Shown here in pieces: positions 26,112-38,305 of a stretch of 50,088 nt of DNA (the first letter of the stretch is position 1; every line of letters begins with the position of its first letter). The DNA lies in NCBI RefSeq assembly GCF_003253745.1, contig NZ_MZXV01000016.1:1-50088 (forward strand), given 5' to 3'. The DNA comes from Mesorhizobium kowhaii. GTDB lineage: Bacteria; Pseudomonadota; Alphaproteobacteria; Rhizobiales; Rhizobiaceae. The position numbers and the translations under genes are program-made. A model generated the notes under the pieces. It worked only from the letters and a program-made list of their open reading frames with translations, was not told the origin of the DNA and did not search any database.

Positions 26112-26896
26112 CCCAGGCTCAGGAACCGATTCTCACCGCTCGCGGGCTCGTAAAACGCTATGGCCGCGTCACCGCCTTGGACAACGCCGACTTCGACCTC
26201 TATCCGGGCGAAATCCTTGCCGTCATCGGCGACAACGGCGCCGGCAAGTCGTCGCTGATCAAGGCGATTTCCGGTGCAGTCACGCCCGATGAGGGCGAGA
26301 TCCGCCTCGATGGCAAACCTATCGCTTTCAAGTCGCCGATGGAGGCCCGCGAAGCGGGCATCGAGACCGTCTATCAGAATCTGGCGCTGTCGCCGGCGCT
26401 GTCGATCGCCGACAACATGTTCCTTGGCCGCGAAATCCGCAAACCGGGCTTCATGGGACAATGGCTGCGCATGCTCGACCGTCCGGCAATGGAAAAGCGC
26501 GCCCGCGACAAGCTCACCGAACTGGGCCTGATGACCATCCAGAACATCAGCCAGGCGGTGGAGACGCTCTCAGGCGGTCAGCGCCAGGGCGTGGCGGTGG
26601 CACGCGCCGCCGCATTCGGCTCGAAAATGGTGATCATGGACGAGCCGACGGCAGCCCTTGGCGTCAAGGAAAGCCGCCGCGTGCTCGAACTGATCCTCGA
26701 CGTCAAGAAGCGTGGCCTGCCGATCGTGCTCATCTCGCACAACATGCCGCATGTCTTCGAAGTGGCCGACCGCATTCACATCCATCGGCTGGGTCGTCGC
26801 CTCTGCGTCATCGATCCCAAGCAATATACGATGTCGGATGCCGTCGCCTTCATGACTGGAGCCAAGGTTCCGCCGGAGGCGGCACTGGCGGCCTGA
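26108..26896 (+). CDS. frcA: Sugar ABC transporter ATP-binding protein (FrcA-type, single domain)
   Basis: 262 residues from ATG 26108. One nucleotide-binding domain only: Walker A GDNGAGKSS near 45-53, Q-loop VYQNLALSPALS, signature LSGGQRQGV, Walker B MVIMDEPTAALG and the H-loop LISHNMP. Ribose-type transporters usually carry a double-domain ATPase (RbsA); the single-domain form is characteristic of the rhizobial Frc system. It powers FrcC as a homodimer. Four-base overlap with frcC. The divergent operon supplies the kinase. Confidence 0.93.
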   Translation: MTQAQEPILTARGLVKRYGRVTALDNADFDLYPGEILAVIGDNGAGKSSLIKAISGAVTPDEGEIRLDGKPIAFKSPMEAREAGIETVYQNLALSPALSIADNMFLGREIRKPGFMGQWLRMLDRPAMEKRARDKLTELGLMTIQNISQAVETLSGGQRQGVAVARAAAFGSKMVIMDEPTAALGVKESRRVLELILDVKKRGLPIVLISHNMPHVFEVADRIHIHRLGRRLCVIDPKQYTMSDAVAFMTGAKVPPEAALAA

Positions 26897-27028
26897 ACTG
26901 TCAAATTGCCGCAGGGTAAGCCGGCACGGGCTCATCTAAATCGATTGAACATGTAGCGGTATCGGCTAGCATGGGCTGGGCGGAATGATGAAAGCCGGTA
27001 TGATCATGGCAACCGCACGAGAGGCAGC

Positions 27029-29497
27029 ATGACGCGCGCGATGACATCCGAACCCCTCCCGCCACTGCTCGAAAATCCTGATCCAGAGACGCTCGCAAGG
27101 GAAGTCTTGAAGGCCCTCAAATACCGGGTCGGCAAGGGTACCTCCGTTGCCACGCAGCACGACTGGCTGACCGCATCGATCAAGGTCGTGCGCGACCGCA
27201 TCGTCGATCACTGGATGCAGGCGACACAGGAGGCCTACGCCCAGCAGGAAAAGCGCGTCTATTACCTGTCGCTGGAGTTTCTCATCGGCCGGCTGATGCG
27301 CGATGCCTTCTCCAATCTCGGCCTGATGGACAATATGCGCAAGGCGCTGTCGTCGCTTGGGGTCGACCTCGACCTCATCGCCTCGCTCGAGCCCGATGCG
27401 GCGCTCGGCAATGGTGGTCTCGGCCGGCTCGCGGCCTGCTTCATGGAAAGCATGGCAACGGTCAACATTCCGGCGCATGGCTATGGCATCCGCTACGCCA
27501 ACGGCATGTTCCGCCAGGAGATTCACGACGGCTGGCAAGTCGAACTGCCTGAGACCTGGCTTGATCATGGCAATTCCTGGGAGTTCGAACGGCGCGAACG
27601 CTCCTTCGAGGTCGGTTTCGGCGGTTCGGTGGAATCGATCACCTCGAAGGACGGCCGCCTCGAGCGCCATGTCTGGAAGCCGACCGAGCATGTCCTGGCC
27701 GTCGCCTATGACACGCCCGTCGTTGGCTGGCGGGCCAACCGCGTCAACACGCTGCGGCTGTGGTCGGGCATGCCGGTCGATCCGATCCTGCTCGACAAGT
27801 TCAATGCCGGCGACCACATCGGTGCGCTCGCCGAAAGCAACAAGGCCGATGCCTTGTCGCGCGTGCTCTATCCGGCGGATTCGCACAAGGCCGGGCAGGA
27901 GCTGCGGCTGCGGCAAGAGTACTTCTTCTCCACCGCCTCGCTGCAAGACATCCTGCAGCGTCATCTCAGCCAGTATGGCGATCTGCTGTCGCTGCCTGAC
28001 AAGGCGGCGATCCATCTCAACGACACCCATCCGGCCATCGCGGTGCCGGAGCTGATGCGTCTGTTGATGGACGTCCACGGCATGGATTTTGACCAGGCCT
28101 GGAGCGTCACCAAGCGCACCTTCGGCTACACCAACCACACGCTGCTGCCCGAGGCGCTGGAAAGCTGGCCGGTGCCGCTGTTCGAGCGGCTTTTGCCGCG
28201 TCATATGCAGATCGTCTATGCGATCAACGCCGAGGTGCTTTTGGAGGCGCGTGCCTCCAACCAGTTCTCGGATGAGCAGATTAGCCGCATCTCGCTGATC
28301 CAGGAAAACGGCGACCGCCGCGTGCGCATGGGCAACCTGGCCTTTGTCGGCTCGCACTCGATCAACGGCGTCTCGGCGTTGCATACGGAATTGATGAAGG
28401 AGACGGTGTTTGCCGACCTCCACAGGCTTTACCCCGACCGCATCAACAACAAGACCAATGGCATCACGCCGCGGCGCTGGCTGATCCAGTGCAATCCCGG
28501 GCTGACGTCGCTCGCCCGCGAGGCGATCGGTGACCGCTTTCTCGACGACATCGACGCCATCAAGGGTCTCGATGTCTTCGCCGACGATGCCGCTTTTCGC
28601 GACAAGTTCGCCGCCGTCAAGCGTGCCAACAAGGTACGGCTGGCCAATCTCGTCGCCGACCGGCTCGGCATCAAGGTCGATCCGTCGGCGCTGTTCGATA
28701 TCCAGGTCAAGCGCATCCATGAATACAAGCGCCAGCTCCTTAACATCCTCGAAGCGATCGCGCTCTACGACCAGATCCGCTCGCACCCGGAACGTGAATG
28801 GATGCCGCGCGTAAAATTCTTCGGCGGCAAGGCGGCGCCCAGCTATCACAACGCCAAGCTGATCATCAAACTCGCCAACGACGTCGCCAGGGTCATCAAC
28901 CGCGACCCGGCCGTGCGCGGTTTGCTGAAGGTGGTGTTCGTGCCGAATTACAATGTCAGTCTGGCCGAGATCATGATGCCGGCAGCCGACCTTTCCGAGC
29001 AGATATCGACCGCCGGCATGGAAGCGTCGGGCACCGGCAACATGAAGTTCGCGCTGAACGGCGCGCTGACCATCGGCACGCTCGACGGCGCCAATGTCGA
29101 GATCAAGGAGTGCGTCGGCGACGACAACATCTTCATCTTCGGCCTGACCACGGCGGAGGTCGCCGAGCGGCGCAACAATGGCTACAACCCGCGCGCTGTG
29201 ATCGAAGCATCGTCCGAGCTGGCACAAGCAGTGGCCGCTGTATCGTCGGGCGTCTTCTCGCCGGATGATCCGGAGCGTTACCGCGACTTGATGAACGGTC
29301 TCTATCAGGGCGATTGGTTCATGGTCGCCGCCGATTTCGACGCCTACACCGCTGCGCAGCGCGAAGTCGATGCCGTCTGGCGCAACAGTCCCGACTGGTA
29401 CGCCAAGGCAATCCGCAACGTTGCGCGTGTCGGCTGGTTCTCCTCCGATCGCACGATCCGCCAATATGCGAAAGAAATCTGGAACGTACCTGTCTGA
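27029..29497 (+). CDS. glgP: Glycogen phosphorylase
   Basis: 822 residues, full length for bacterial glycogen phosphorylases; an ATG at 27041 is an alternative start. It releases glucose-1-phosphate from the non-reducing ends of glycogen. Key parts: EKRVYYLSLEFLIGR near 72, ALGNGGLGRLAACFM near 128, HLNDTHPAIAVPELMRLLMD near 331 and the PLP site EASGTGNMKFALNGAL, in which Lys673 binds the cofactor. It is the first gene of the glycogen operon; the promoter should lie in the 132-bp gap after frcA. The reverse strand is also open across the whole gene, a side effect of codon bias. Confidence 0.97.
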   Translation: MTRAMTSEPLPPLLENPDPETLAREVLKALKYRVGKGTSVATQHDWLTASIKVVRDRIVDHWMQATQEAYAQQEKRVYYLSLEFLIGRLMRDAFSNLGLMDNMRKALSSLGVDLDLIASLEPDAALGNGGLGRLAACFMESMATVNIPAHGYGIRYANGMFRQEIHDGWQVELPETWLDHGNSWEFERRERSFEVGFGGSVESITSKDGRLERHVWKPTEHVLAVAYDTPVVGWRANRVNTLRLWSGMPVDPILLDKFNAGDHIGALAESNKADALSRVLYPADSHKAGQELRLRQEYFFSTASLQDILQRHLSQYGDLLSLPDKAAIHLNDTHPAIAVPELMRLLMDVHGMDFDQAWSVTKRTFGYTNHTLLPEALESWPVPLFERLLPRHMQIVYAINAEVLLEARASNQFSDEQISRISLIQENGDRRVRMGNLAFVGSHSINGVSALHTELMKETVFADLHRLYPDRINNKTNGITPRRWLIQCNPGLTSLAREAIGDRFLDDIDAIKGLDVFADDAAFRDKFAAVKRANKVRLANLVADRLGIKVDPSALFDIQVKRIHEYKRQLLNILEAIALYDQIRSHPEREWMPRVKFFGGKAAPSYHNAKLIIKLANDVARVINRDPAVRGLLKVVFVPNYNVSLAEIMMPAADLSEQISTAGMEASGTGNMKFALNGALTIGTLDGANVEIKECVGDDNIFIFGLTTAEVAERRNNGYNPRAVIEASSELAQAVAAVSSGVFSPDDPERYRDLMNGLYQGDWFMVAADFDAYTAAQREVDAVWRNSPDWYAKAIRNVARVGWFSSDRTIRQYAKEIWNVPV

Positions 29498-29531
29498 TGT
29501 GATTGCATGAGGCCGCGAACAATGTGGTCCG

Positions 29532-29550
29532 GGGTGTGAAATGCACACCC
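29532..29550. promoter_or_regulatory. Short hairpin between glgP and glgB
   Basis: GGGTGTG (29532-29538) and CACACCC (29544-29550) form a 7-bp perfect stem with an AAATG loop in the 93-bp gap between glgP and glgB. Without a U-run it is more likely an mRNA-processing or stability element than a terminator. Confidence 0.45.
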
Positions 29551-29590
29551 TAAAACAAAACACTTGGTGCCCGGGGAGGGACGCTGCCTG

Positions 29591-31804
29591 ATGAAGAAGC
29601 CGCGCGCGACCGCTGCGACAAGCGGGCCGGACGAACTGGCGGCAGCCAGCGATGTCGCGGCGATTGTTGCCGGCACGCATGGCGATCCCTTCGCGGTTCT
29701 TGGCGTCCATGAGGTCGGCAAGAGCCTGTTTGCCCGCTGCTTTGTCCCGCATGCGGAGTTCGTCACCGCCTATACGCTGACCGGCAATATCGCGGGTGAA
29801 CTGTCGAGGCGCGACGACGGTGGTTTTTTCGAAGGCAAGCTGTCGATCCGCAAGCGTCAGCCGCTGCGCTATCATGCCAGGAACGCCGGCGGCGACTGGT
29901 GGCTGACGGATCCCTATTCATTCGGTCCGGTGCTCGGGCCGATGGACGACTACTACATCGCCGAGGGTTCGCATCTCAGGCTGTTCGACAAACTCGGTGC
30001 GCATGTCATCGAGCACGAGGGCGCCACGGGCGTGCATTTCGCCGTCTGGGCTCCCAATGCGCGGCGCGTCTCGGTGGTCGGCGATTTCAACGAGTGGGAC
30101 GGCCGCCGCCACTCGATGCGCGACCGTCGCGACACCGGCATCTGGGAAGTGTTCATCCCCGATATCGGCGCCGGCCGGCCCTACAAATACGAGATCATCG
30201 GCCCCGATGGCGTCAGGCTGCCGCTGAAGGCCGATCCGTTCGCCTTCAAGTCCGAACTGCGGCCGGCGACTGCCTCGGTGACCGCGGTGCCGCCGGCGCA
30301 TCCGTGGGGCGACGAGGCACATCGCAGTTTCTGGCGCAATGCCGATCCCCGACGCGAAGCCATCTCGATCTACGAGGTCCATGCCGGCTCCTGGCAGCTT
30401 CACGACGATGGGACGTTCCTGTCGTGGGACGAACTGGCCGACCGGCTGATCCCCTATGCTGTCGAGACCGGCTTTACCCACATCGAGTTCATGCCGATCT
30501 CCGAACACCCCTATGATCCGTCCTGGGGCTACCAGACGACCGGCCTCTACGCGCCTTCGGCCCGCTTTGGCGATCCGGACGGCTTTGCCCGCTTCGTCGA
30601 TGGTGCTCACCGCGCCGGCATCGGCGTCATCCTCGACTGGGTGCCGGCGCATTTTCCGGTCGACGAGCACGGCCTGGCTCATTTCGACGGCACCGCGCTC
30701 TACGAGCATGCTGACCCGCGCAAGGGGTTTCATCCCGACTGGAACACCGCGATCTACAATTTCGGCCGCCGCGAGGTGGTGTCGTTCCTCGTCAACAACG
30801 CGTTGTTCTGGGCCGAGAAATATCATGTCGACGGTTTGCGCGTCGATGCGGTCGCCTCGATGCTCTACCTCGACTATTCGCGCAAGCAGGGCGAATGGAT
30901 CCCCAACGAGAAGGGCGGCCGCGAGAACCTCGAGGCGGTCAGCTTCCTGCAGAAGATGAACAAGGAGGTCTACGGCCACCATCCGGGCGTGATGACCATC
31001 GCCGAGGAATCGACCTCATGGCCGAAGGTCTCGGCACCGGTGCATGAAGGCGGGCTGGGCTTCGGCTTCAAGTGGAACATGGGCTTCATGCACGACACGC
31101 TGGAGTATTTCGCCAAGGAGCCGATTTTCCGCAAGCACCACCACAACGAGCTCACCTTCGGCCTGACCTACGCCTTCTCGGAGAATTTCGTGCTGCCGCT
31201 CTCGCATGACGAGGTCGTGCACGGCAAAGGCACGCTGCTTGGCAAGATGGCCGGCGACGACTGGCAGAAATTTGCGACGTTGCGGGCCTATTACGCCTTC
31301 ATGTGGGGATATCCCGGCAAGAAGCTGCTGTTCATGGGGCAGGAGTTCGCGCAGCGCCGCGAATGGAGCGAGGCACGCGCGCTCGACTGGAACCTGCTTG
31401 AGTTCCGGCCGCATCGCGGCGTCTGGCAGACGGTGCGCGATCTCAACTATCTCTACCGTTCGCGCCCGGCGCTGCATGGCCGCGATTGCGAACCGGAAGG
31501 GTTCTCCTGGCTGATCGTCGATGACAGCCAGAATTCGGTTTTTGCCTGGCTGCGCAGCGCGCCGGGCGGCAGCCCGGTGGCCGTCATCTCCAATTTCACG
31601 CCGGTGCCGCGCGACAATTATCGCGTGCCATTGCCGACGGCTGGAAACTGGCGTGAAATCATCAACACCGACGCTTCGGTATATGGCGGTTCCGGCAAGG
31701 GCAATGGCGGCATGGTCGAGGCGCGGGCGGAGGGAGGAGGCATCTCTGCAACGATGCTTTTGCCGCCGCTGTCGACGATCATGCTCGAGCTTGTCGCAGA
31801 CTGA
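29591..31804 (+). CDS. glgB: 1,4-alpha-glucan branching enzyme
   Basis: 737 residues from ATG 29591, preceded by GGGGAGGG; a TTG 27 bp upstream is unlikely. It makes the alpha-1,6 branches of glycogen. An N-terminal carbohydrate-binding module ([20 protein letters not shown] near 150) precedes a GH13 catalytic barrel: [38 protein letters not shown] with nucleophile Asp419, TIAEEST with acid/base Glu472, and [15 protein letters not shown]. The 53-residue spacing of the catalytic pair matches the Escherichia coli enzyme. Second gene of the glycogen operon, 19 bp before glgC. Confidence 0.97.
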   Translation: MKKPRATAATSGPDELAAASDVAAIVAGTHGDPFAVLGVHEVGKSLFARCFVPHAEFVTAYTLTGNIAGELSRRDDGGFFEGKLSIRKRQPLRYHARNAGGDWWLTDPYSFGPVLGPMDDYYIAEGSHLRLFDKLGAHVIEHEGATGVHFAVWAPNARRVSVVGDFNEWDGRRHSMRDRRDTGIWEVFIPDIGAGRPYKYEIIGPDGVRLPLKADPFAFKSELRPATASVTAVPPAHPWGDEAHRSFWRNADPRREAISIYEVHAGSWQLHDDGTFLSWDELADRLIPYAVETGFTHIEFMPISEHPYDPSWGYQTTGLYAPSARFGDPDGFARFVDGAHRAGIGVILDWVPAHFPVDEHGLAHFDGTALYEHADPRKGFHPDWNTAIYNFGRREVVSFLVNNALFWAEKYHVDGLRVDAVASMLYLDYSRKQGEWIPNEKGGRENLEAVSFLQKMNKEVYGHHPGVMTIAEESTSWPKVSAPVHEGGLGFGFKWNMGFMHDTLEYFAKEPIFRKHHHNELTFGLTYAFSENFVLPLSHDEVVHGKGTLLGKMAGDDWQKFATLRAYYAFMWGYPGKKLLFMGQEFAQRREWSEARALDWNLLEFRPHRGVWQTVRDLNYLYRSRPALHGRDCEPEGFSWLIVDDSQNSVFAWLRSAPGGSPVAVISNFTPVPRDNYRVPLPTAGNWREIINTDASVYGGSGKGNGGMVEARAEGGGISATMLLPPLSTIMLELVAD

Positions 31805-31823
31805 GTAACTTGGGAGGGTAGAA

Positions 31824-33088
31824 ATGGCAGACTTGAAACGGACCCAGCCGCTGGCGCGCGATGCCATGGCCTATGTACTGGCCGGCGGCCGTGGCAGCCG
31901 CCTCAAGGAGCTGACCGACCGGCGCGCCAAGCCGGCCGTCTATTTCGGCGGCAAGACGCGCATCATCGACTTCGCGCTCTCCAACGCGCTCAATTCCGGC
32001 ATTCGCCGCCTTGGCGTCGCCACCCAGTACAAGGCGCATTCGCTGATCCGCCATCTGCAGCGCGGCTGGAACTTCCTGCGGCCCGAACGAAACGAGAGTT
32101 TCGACATCCTGCCGGCCAGCCAGCGCGTCTCGGAAACGCAGTGGTATGAGGGCACGGCCGACGCGGTTTACCAGAACATCGACATCATCGAGGCCTACGG
32201 GCCCGAATACATGGTCATCCTCGCCGGCGACCACATCTACAAGATGGACTACGAGATGATGCTCGCCAGCACGTCGACGCCAATGCCGACGTCACCGTCG
32301 GCTGCCTCGAAGTGCCGCGCATGGAAGCCACCGGCTTCGGCGTCATGCATGTCGACGGCAAGGACAACATCATCGCCTTCGTCGAAAAGCCCGCCGATCC
32401 GCCTGGCATTCCCGACAGGCCGGAGTTCGCCCTGGCCTCGATGGGCATCTACGTGTTCAAGACCAAGTTCCTGATGGAGCAGTTGCGCCGCGACGCCGCC
32501 GAGCCGGGCTCGAGCCGCGACTTCGGCAAGGACATCATTCCCTATATCGTCCAGCACGGTAAGGCGATCGCCCACCGCTTCGCCAAGTCCTGCGTCCGCT
32601 CGACCGCCGAGAACGAGGCCTACTGGCGCGATGTCGGAACGGTTGACGCCTATTGGGAAGCCAATATCGATTTGACCGATATCACGCCGGAACTCGACCT
32701 CTATGACCGCGACTGGCCGATCTGGACCTATGCCGAATTGAAGCCGCCGGCAAAGTTCGTGCATGACGAGGATGGCCGCCGCGGTTCGGCCGTTTCCTCG
32801 CTGGTCTCGGGCGATTGCATCGTCTCGGGCGCCTCGCTGAAGAGAAGCCTGATCTTCACCGGGGCGCGCATCAATTCCTATTCGACGCTGGAAGAGGTGG
32901 TCATGCTGCCCGACGTTCATGTCGGCCGGAACGCAAAGTTGAAGCGCGTCGTCATCGACCATGGTGTTAGGATACCGGAAGGGCTGGTGGTCGGCGAAGA
33001 CCCCGTCCTCGACGCCAAGCGCTTCCGCGTTTCCGAAAAGGGCATCTGCCTGGTCACCCAGGACATGATCGACAAGCTGGCGCTTTAG
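31824..33088 (+). pseudogene. glgC: Glucose-1-phosphate adenylyltransferase, broken by a one-base frameshift
   Basis: GlgC makes ADP-glucose, the donor for glycogen synthesis. The first frame (31824 onward) reads [36 protein letters not shown] sequence and [19 protein letters not shown]. It then goes out of phase at 32265-32270 and stops at 32474. The rest ([38 protein letters not shown], to [18 protein letters not shown]) continues one frame over to 33088. Restoring one C after 32267 (GCC CAG CAC) rebuilds an uninterrupted enzyme of 421 residues, the normal length. Both halves are well conserved, so this is either a very recent mutation or a sequencing/assembly error in a C run. The stop codon lies at the edge of a dispersed repeat. 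Confidence 0.9.
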
Positions 33089-33142
33089 AGCAATTCCAGG
33101 AAAAGTGTGAAACCGTTTTCCGTCCGGAATTGCGTCAAGACA
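33087..33142. repeat. Dispersed palindromic intergenic repeat, copy 2
   Basis: This is the second copy of the element at 11478-11537 (AGAGCAATTCCAGGAAAAGT onward). The arms GCAATTCC (33090-33097) and GGAATTGC (33126-33133) pair, with GGAAAA and TTTTCC inside, giving a hairpin in the 91-bp gap between glgC and glgA. It starts at the glgC stop codon and may influence relative expression of the two genes. Confidence 0.75.
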
Positions 33143-33179
33143 AAGAACTCTAGGACCGACAGGATCGGATTGTAGGCGC

Positions 33180-34625
33180 ATGCAGGTTCTGTCGGTCACG
33201 CCCGAGATTTTTCCGCTGATCAAGACCGGCGGGCTTGCCGACGTGACCGGCGCGCTGCCCATCGCGCTGGCGGCCAAGGGCGTGATCATGCGCACGCTCA
33301 TTCCCGGCTTTCCGACCGTGATGGCGGCCTTCAAGAAAAAGAAGGCTGTTCTGCAATATCCCTTGCTGCAGGGCGCCAAGGCTTCCGTCCATTCCGTCCA
33401 GCTCGCCGGGCTCGAACTGTTCGTGCTCGACGCGCCGCATCTGTTCGATCGCCCCGGCGGCCCCTATGGCAATGCGACCGGCGTCGACTGGCCGGACAAT
33501 TGGCGGCGTTTCGCGGCGCTGAGCCAGGTCGGCGGCGACATTGCCGGCGGTGCCATCTCAGGCTACCAGCCGGACATCGTCCATGCCCACGATTGGCAGT
33601 CGGCGATGACGCTGGCTTACATGCGCTACGGCAAGGCGGTCGGCATCCCATCGATGATGACCGTCCACAACCTCGCCTTCCAGGGCCAGTTCGGCGCCGG
33701 CATCTTCGGCGAGCTTGGTTTGCCGGCGGTGGCGATGGCGCTCGACGGCGTCGAATATTATGGCGGCGTCGGCTTCCTCAAGGCCGGCCTGCAGGCGGCC
33801 TGGGCGATCACCACGGTCAGTCCGACCTACGCGCAGGAGATCCGCTCGCCGGAATTTGGCATGGGTCTCGACGGCCTCATCAACATGCGCTCCAGCGATC
33901 TCTATGGCATCGTCAACGGCATCGACACCGGCATCTGGGATCCGGAAACCGACAAGCATCTGGTCTCCACCTACACGGCCAGGACGCTGAAGGCGCGCGC
34001 GGCCAACCGGGCTGCCGTCGAGGAGCGCTTCAGCCTCGATCGCGACGACAGCCCGATTGTCTGCATCATCAGCCGCCTGACCTGGCAGAAGGGCATGGAC
34101 ATACTGGCGCTGGTGATCGACGGCATCGTTGCGACGGGCGCGCGGCTTGCCATCTTGGGTTCGGGCGATGCCGGCCTCGAAGGCGCGCTGCTTGCGGCCG
34201 CGGCTCGGCATCGTGGCCGCATCGGCGTCGTCATCGGCTACGACGAGGGACTGTCACACATCATGCAAGGCGGCTGCGACGCCATCGTCATTCCCTCGCG
34301 CTTCGAACCCTGCGGGCTGACGCAGCTTTACGGCCTGCGCTATGGCTGCGTGCCGGTGGTTGCCCGCACCGGCGGCCTGGCCGATACGGTCATCGATGCC
34401 AACGAGGCTGCCGTTTCGGCCGGCGTGGCGACCGGCTTCCAGTTCACGCCCAACAATGGCGGCGCCCTGCTGCACGCCATGCGTCGACTCGTCGACGCAC
34501 ATGCCAGTCCGGCGGTCTGGGAATCGCTTCAGCGCCAAGGCATGAAAGCCGATGTGTCGTGGGACAAGAGCGCCGAAAAATACGTCGAACTCTATCGCTC
34601 GCTGCTTTCGAAAAGGGTTGCCTGA
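33180..34625 (+). CDS. glgA: Glycogen (starch) synthase, ADP-glucose dependent
   Basis: 481 residues, the usual GlgA length. It extends alpha-1,4-glucan from ADP-glucose. GT5 features: N-terminal [20 protein letters not shown] with the ADP-glucose-binding KTGGL (Lys15), [15 protein letters not shown] near 136, [12 protein letters not shown] near 297 and [19 protein letters not shown] near 376, which holds the conserved Glu of the donor site. It follows glgC after a 91-bp gap with a repeat and is 3 bp before pgm. If glgC really is broken, GlgA would lack its donor unless another source exists. Confidence 0.97.
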   Translation: MQVLSVTPEIFPLIKTGGLADVTGALPIALAAKGVIMRTLIPGFPTVMAAFKKKKAVLQYPLLQGAKASVHSVQLAGLELFVLDAPHLFDRPGGPYGNATGVDWPDNWRRFAALSQVGGDIAGGAISGYQPDIVHAHDWQSAMTLAYMRYGKAVGIPSMMTVHNLAFQGQFGAGIFGELGLPAVAMALDGVEYYGGVGFLKAGLQAAWAITTVSPTYAQEIRSPEFGMGLDGLINMRSSDLYGIVNGIDTGIWDPETDKHLVSTYTARTLKARAANRAAVEERFSLDRDDSPIVCIISRLTWQKGMDILALVIDGIVATGARLAILGSGDAGLEGALLAAAARHRGRIGVVIGYDEGLSHIMQGGCDAIVIPSRFEPCGLTQLYGLRYGCVPVVARTGGLADTVIDANEAAVSAGVATGFQFTPNNGGALLHAMRRLVDAHASPAVWESLQRQGMKADVSWDKSAEKYVELYRSLLSKRVA

Positions 34626-36256
<1,631 letters not shown>

Positions 36257-36257
<1 letters not shown>

Positions 36258-38305
36258 TGAAATCTGCGATGCCGGCCGATCTGCGGCCGCGATTTGGCGG
36301 GCTTGTTTCGGAGGGCGGCATTCGCTTTGCCGCTTGGTCGCAAGCCGCCCGCCGGCTCTGGGTCTCGATTTTTGACGAGCAGGGCAACCGGGAAATCGAA
36401 CGGTTTGAGCTGCAGCCGCAAGGCGAGGGCGTGCATGCGCTGTTCGTCGCTGGTCTCGGTACCGGTACCCGCTACGGGTTTCGCGCCGATGGCGATTATG
36501 CGCCGGATCGCGGCCTGTGGTTCGACCCCGAAAAATTGCTGATCGATCCCTACGCCCTCGAAATCGACAGGCCTTACGCTTATGACTGGCGGCTGACCCG
36601 GCGCCGGGGCGAGGGTCCCGATACCGCACCGCTGATGCCGAAGGCGATTGCCGCCGCCTTGCCGAAACCCGTGCAGGCGGCGCCGCCGCTGTTCCAGCCC
36701 GGCGCCCTGATCTACGAAGTGCCGGTGCGCGCCTTCACCATGCTGCATCCGGACATTCCCGAAAAGCAGCGCGGTACGGTCGCCGCTCTCGCTCATCCCG
36801 TGGTTATCGAGCACCTGAAAAAGCTCGGCGTCGGTGCTGTTGAACTGATGCCGGTGACGGCGTCGATCGATGAGCGGCACCTGCCGCCGCTCGGGCTGCG
36901 CAACGCCTGGGGTTACAATCCCGTCACCTTCATGGCGCTTGATCCACGCCTTGCACCCGGCGGCATCATGGAATTGCGAAACACGGTCGCCGCGCTGCGG
37001 CAGGCCGGCATCGGCGTTATCCTCGATCTCGTCTTCAACCACTCTGGCGAGAGCGACCGGCTCGGGCCGACGCTGTCGCTGCGCGGCTTCGACAACCAGG
37101 CCTATTACCGGCACACACCTGACGGCAGGTTGGCCAATGACACAGGCACCGGCAACACCGTGGCTTGCGACCACCCCGTCGTTCAGGAAATGGTCCTCGA
37201 CACACTTCGCCATTTTGTCCGTGATGTCGGGGTCGATGGTTTCCGCTTCGACCTGGCGCCCATTCTGGGAAGGGTCGAAGGGACATTCGACGCCGAGGCG
37301 CCGTTGCTGAAGGCAATCGGCGAGGACGCGCTGCTGGCCGATCGCGTGTTGATCGCCGAACCTTGGGACGTCGGTCCGGATGGCTATCAGCTCGGCAATT
37401 TTCCACCGCCTTTCCTCGAGTGGAACGACAAGTATCGCGACGATGTCAGACGCTTCTGGCGCGGCGACGCCGGCATGGTCGGCGCACTGGCGACCCGGCT
37501 TGCCGGTTCGTCCGACGTGTTTGCCGCGAAGGGCCAAAGCGCCAGCCGCACGGTCAATTTCATCGCCGCCCATGACGGCATGACGCTGGCCGACATCGTG
37601 CGCTACGAGCGCAAGCACAACGGGGCCAATGGCGAGCAAAACCGCGACGGCCACAATGAAAACCTGTCGTGGAACAACGGCGTGGAAGGTGAGGCGGACG
37701 ACCCGGCCGTAGCCATGGCGCGTCTTAACGATCAGTACGCGCTGCTCGCCACTTTGTTTGTCTCGCGAGGCACCATCATGCTGACGGCCGGCGACGAATT
37801 CGGCCGCAGCCAGCACGGCAACAACAACGCCTATGCGCAGGACAACGAGATCACCTGGCTCGACTGGGCCGGGCGCGACCAGGCGCTGGAGCATTACACG
37901 GCGCTGCTCTCGACGCTGCGCCGAGCGGTGCCGGCGCTCTCCGATACGCGCTTCCTCATCGGGCGGCCTCCAGCAGATTCCGATATTCCGGACGTCGCAT
38001 GGCTGACCGAAACAGGCGCTCCGCTCGATGAACAGAGCTGGCAAGACCCGCAGCGGCATCGCCTGGTCATGATCCTGCGGGGCGCAACCGATGACGAACG
38101 CCGTCTTGCGGCGCTCATCAACGGCGATCGCCGGGCCTGCATGTTCACGCTGCCTCAGCGTGAGGGATTTTTCTGGGAGCCGGCCATTGAAACGGCTGAG
38201 GTGGCCGACATCTTGCGGCCGGTATCGGGGCGAACAGTGATCTTCATGATCGAACGCGCAGCCGCGCAGGCCGGCACAAGGGAGAGGCGCAATGGCGGCA
38301 GGTGA
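36257..38305 (+). CDS. glgX: Glycogen debranching enzyme (GlgX, isoamylase-type GH13)
   Basis: 682 residues. The protein hydrolyses alpha-1,6 branches of phosphorylase-limit glycogen. An N-terminal CBM48-like domain (VSEGGIRFAAWSQAARRLW, FRADGDYAPDRGLWFDPEKL) is followed by the GH13 barrel: GVILDLVFNHSGESD, DVGVDGFRFDLAPILGR (nucleophile Asp), VLIAEPWDVGPDGYQLG (acid Glu) and FIAAHDGMTLADIV with the transition-state Asp. Its start overlaps the pgm stop and its end overlaps the next gene by 14 bp, so three enzymes are translationally linked. Confidence 0.95.

Noticed and set aside
26966..29875. 969-codon open frame antisense to glgP
   Set aside because: It has no family features and mirrors the codon bias of glgP, whose motifs are complete. 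Long antisense frames are common in GC-rich genomes.
32262..32285. Programmed frameshift in glgC
   Set aside because: No slippery heptamer, internal Shine-Dalgarno or stem was seen at the break, and GlgC is not known to use recoding. Mutation or sequencing error is simpler.
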